From the NCBI GenBank assembly GCA_036338025.1, contig JAYZDB010000162.1:1-7956 (forward strand): a stretch of 7,956 bases of DNA, given 5' to 3'. The stretch comes from JAYZDB01 sp036338025. GTDB lineage: Bacteria; Planctomycetota; UBA1135; UBA2386. Below, piece after piece: positions 6,691 through 7,956 of this stretch. The notes under the pieces are model-generated. The model saw only the letters and a list, made by a program, of their open reading frames with translations, had not been told where the DNA came from and ran no database searches. The position numbers and the translations under genes were made by a program. How positions within the stretch are numbered: position 1 is the stretch's first letter; every line of letters begins with the position of its first letter.

Positions 6691-7896
6691 ATGCTCCCAT
6701 CCCGACCAGATCTCCCGACGTCTCTCTCCGCCCTGGTCCTGACGCTCTGCGTCAGCGGTTGCATCATGCCCGACAACGGTCCTTTGACCGCGATCGGCAA
6801 ACCCGCCGAGAGCTCGGTTGATCCATTCGTCACCGCCGCCGCCTTCGATATGCAGCAGGTATTCCGGGGCGAACGCTATCCAAACATCGTCGTCGGCATC
6901 GATGGCACCGTGCTCGCGCTGTGGGGCAACAGTTCCGTTCGTGTTCGCCGAAGTGGTGACGGTGGCGAGACATGGGGACCGGCAATTACGATTGCGAAGC
7001 CTGGTTTTCAAGGCGGCGGTGCCACCGTCGATGAAACCACCGGCAAGATCTTCGCGTTCGTAGAGGATGGTCATCCGCCCGCCCCGCTCACCGTGCACTG
7101 CAGCGAGGATCACGGCAAGACCTGGCAGGCAATCGACAGCGTCATCCACAAGGACCCGCTAGGCAACATGCCGTCGATGCACATGAACGAAAGCGGCATC
7201 ACCCTGCGCCACGGACCTTACGCGGGGCGGTTGATTCGACCCGCGCGCCACTACGCCGGGGGCAACAAGCACTCGGAGTGGCCCAACCACTACACCACCG
7301 CAATCTACAGCGACAACGGTGGGCAAGCCTGGCACACCAGTGCACCGTTTCCCGAGAACGGGACTGGCGAGGCCGCGATCATCGAACTCTCCGACGGTCG
7401 GCTCTATTACAACTCACGAGTGCATTGGGAGAAGAGGCCCAACAACACACGCCGCCGCTGTGCGTGGAGTAGCGACGGCGGCCAGACATGGAAGGACTGG
7501 CAACTCATCGAGGTCTTGCCAGACGGCAGACAGGACCGTTCATACGGTTGCATGGGCGGCCTGACCAGACTGCCGGTTCGCGGCCGGGACATCCTCCTGT
7601 TCAGCAACCTCGACACCCAATCCAAGCAGCGTGAGAAGATCACGGTGTGGGGTAGCTTCGACGGCGGCAAGACCTGGCCAGTCAAGCGCATGGTATTCGA
7701 CGGTCCGTCCGGTTACTCCTCGATGACCGCTGGCCGACCGAACACCCCGAGCGAAGGCTGGGTCTACCTGCAATTCGAGGGCGGCCCGGGTGGCGGCTCG
7801 CAAGTCGCACGGTTCAACCTCAAGTGGTTGCTCGAGGGAACGGTGACCGGAAACGGGTCCCTGCCAGACTGGTTGGCGGATAGAGGCTCGCGATGA
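6691..7896 (+). CDS. Sialidase-like (BNR/Asp-box, GH33-related) lipoprotein
   Basis: This 401-residue protein is a predicted lipoprotein with a six-bladed propeller fold. The signal peptide ends in the lipobox VSGC with lipidated Cys24. Five Asp-boxes are visible: SGDGGETW (88-95), SEDHGKTW (138-145), degenerate SDNGGQAW (207-214), SSDGGQTW (260-267) and SFDGGKTW (322-329). Sialidase landmarks are RYPN (62-65, in place of FRIP), GEAAIIEL (225-232) with Glu226, NSR with Arg243, LLFSN (301-305), QREKITV with Arg314 and GYSSM with Tyr342. These fit the arginine triad and the Tyr/Glu nucleophile pair. The loop that normally carries the acid/base Asp between the FRIP strand and the first Asp-box is very short here, so hydrolysis of sialic acids is uncertain. 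ATG 6691 is preferred over an in-frame TTG at 6667 because it gives a compact lipoprotein signal. The stop overlaps the next gene (ATGA), which indicates coupling. Confidence 0.82.
   Translation: MLPSRPDLPTSLSALVLTLCVSGCIMPDNGPLTAIGKPAESSVDPFVTAAAFDMQQVFRGERYPNIVVGIDGTVLALWGNSSVRVRRSGDGGETWGPAITIAKPGFQGGGATVDETTGKIFAFVEDGHPPAPLTVHCSEDHGKTWQAIDSVIHKDPLGNMPSMHMNESGITLRHGPYAGRLIRPARHYAGGNKHSEWPNHYTTAIYSDNGGQAWHTSAPFPENGTGEAAIIELSDGRLYYNSRVHWEKRPNNTRRRCAWSSDGGQTWKDWQLIEVLPDGRQDRSYGCMGGLTRLPVRGRDILLFSNLDTQSKQREKITVWGSFDGGKTWPVKRMVFDGPSGYSSMTAGRPNTPSEGWVYLQFEGGPGGGSQVARFNLKWLLEGTVTGNGSLPDWLADRGSR
7882..7886 (+). promoter_or_regulatory. Ribosome binding site deciding the start of the last gene
   Basis: AGAGG inside the end of the sialidase-like gene sits six bases before ATG 7893. 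This good spacing supports the overlapping start and coupled translation, in contrast with most other starts in the window, which lack such a site. Confidence 0.5.
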
Positions 7897-7956
7897 CACA
7901 GCGCCGGTGGACCCTGGCGCTGGCGCTGGCAGGCACCATCGGTGCCTTGTTCACCG
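7893..7956 (+). CDS. Exported or membrane protein, N-terminus only (partial at right edge)
   Basis: ATG 7893 overlaps the TGA of the sialidase-like gene as ATGA, and AGAGG (7882-7886) lies six bases upstream, the best-placed Shine-Dalgarno in the right half of the window. The 21 visible codons begin MTQRRWTLALALAGTIGALF: a short basic N-terminus followed by a hydrophobic run, as in a signal peptide or membrane anchor. The frame stays open to the window end. The gene is probably translationally coupled to its neighbour and may belong to the same process. Its family cannot be told from this much. Confidence 0.6.
   Translation, partial: MTQRRWTLALALAGTIGALFT

Overview
The window is a gene-dense, GC-rich bacterial stretch. 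It holds five complete protein genes and two partial ones cut by the window edges. I see no RNA genes, CRISPR arrays, insertion sequences or prophage genes. The best guess for the source is a Planctomycetota bacterium. Four things point that way: a secreted reprolysin-type protease with a C-terminal beta-rich domain of a kind I associate with planctomycete secreted proteins; a BNR 'sialidase' lipoprotein of a form I associate with planctomycetes; a bacterial TMTC-like membrane/TPR glycosyltransferase; and the scarcity of Shine-Dalgarno sequences. This is inference from protein style; no marker gene is present.

Layout. Positions 1-836 (minus) hold most of a DUF1611/DgcN-type gene for D-glutamate N-acetylation, whose C-terminus lies beyond the left edge. 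Only 23 bases separate its start from the divergent start of an RlmM/FtsJ-like 23S rRNA 2'-O-methyltransferase (860-1801, plus). That gene converges on an ornithine aminotransferase (1798-3009, minus), and the two stop codons share one CTAG. A 166-base divergent intergenic region (3010-3175) carries candidate promoters in both directions. Three plus-strand genes for secreted or membrane proteins follow: an M12B-type zinc metalloprotease (3176-4774), a TMTC-like GT-C glycosyltransferase with TPRs (4876-6600) and a sialidase-like lipoprotein (6691-7896). The lipoprotein stop overlaps by ATGA the start of another apparently exported protein, which runs off the right edge (7893 onward).

How the genes may work together. 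The left half is housekeeping and amino-acid metabolism: two of its three genes feed glutamate metabolism (D-glutamate through N-acetyl-D-glutamate, ornithine through glutamate semialdehyde), and the third modifies rRNA. The right half is about the cell surface: a protease with a possible cysteine-switch propeptide, a possible protein O-glycosyltransferase, and a glycan-binding or glycan-cleaving lipoprotein. Their common direction invites the idea of a surface glycoprotein module, but gaps of about 90-100 bases mean co-transcription is not established. No stretch longer than 300 bases lacks a gene; the largest gap is 3010-3175.
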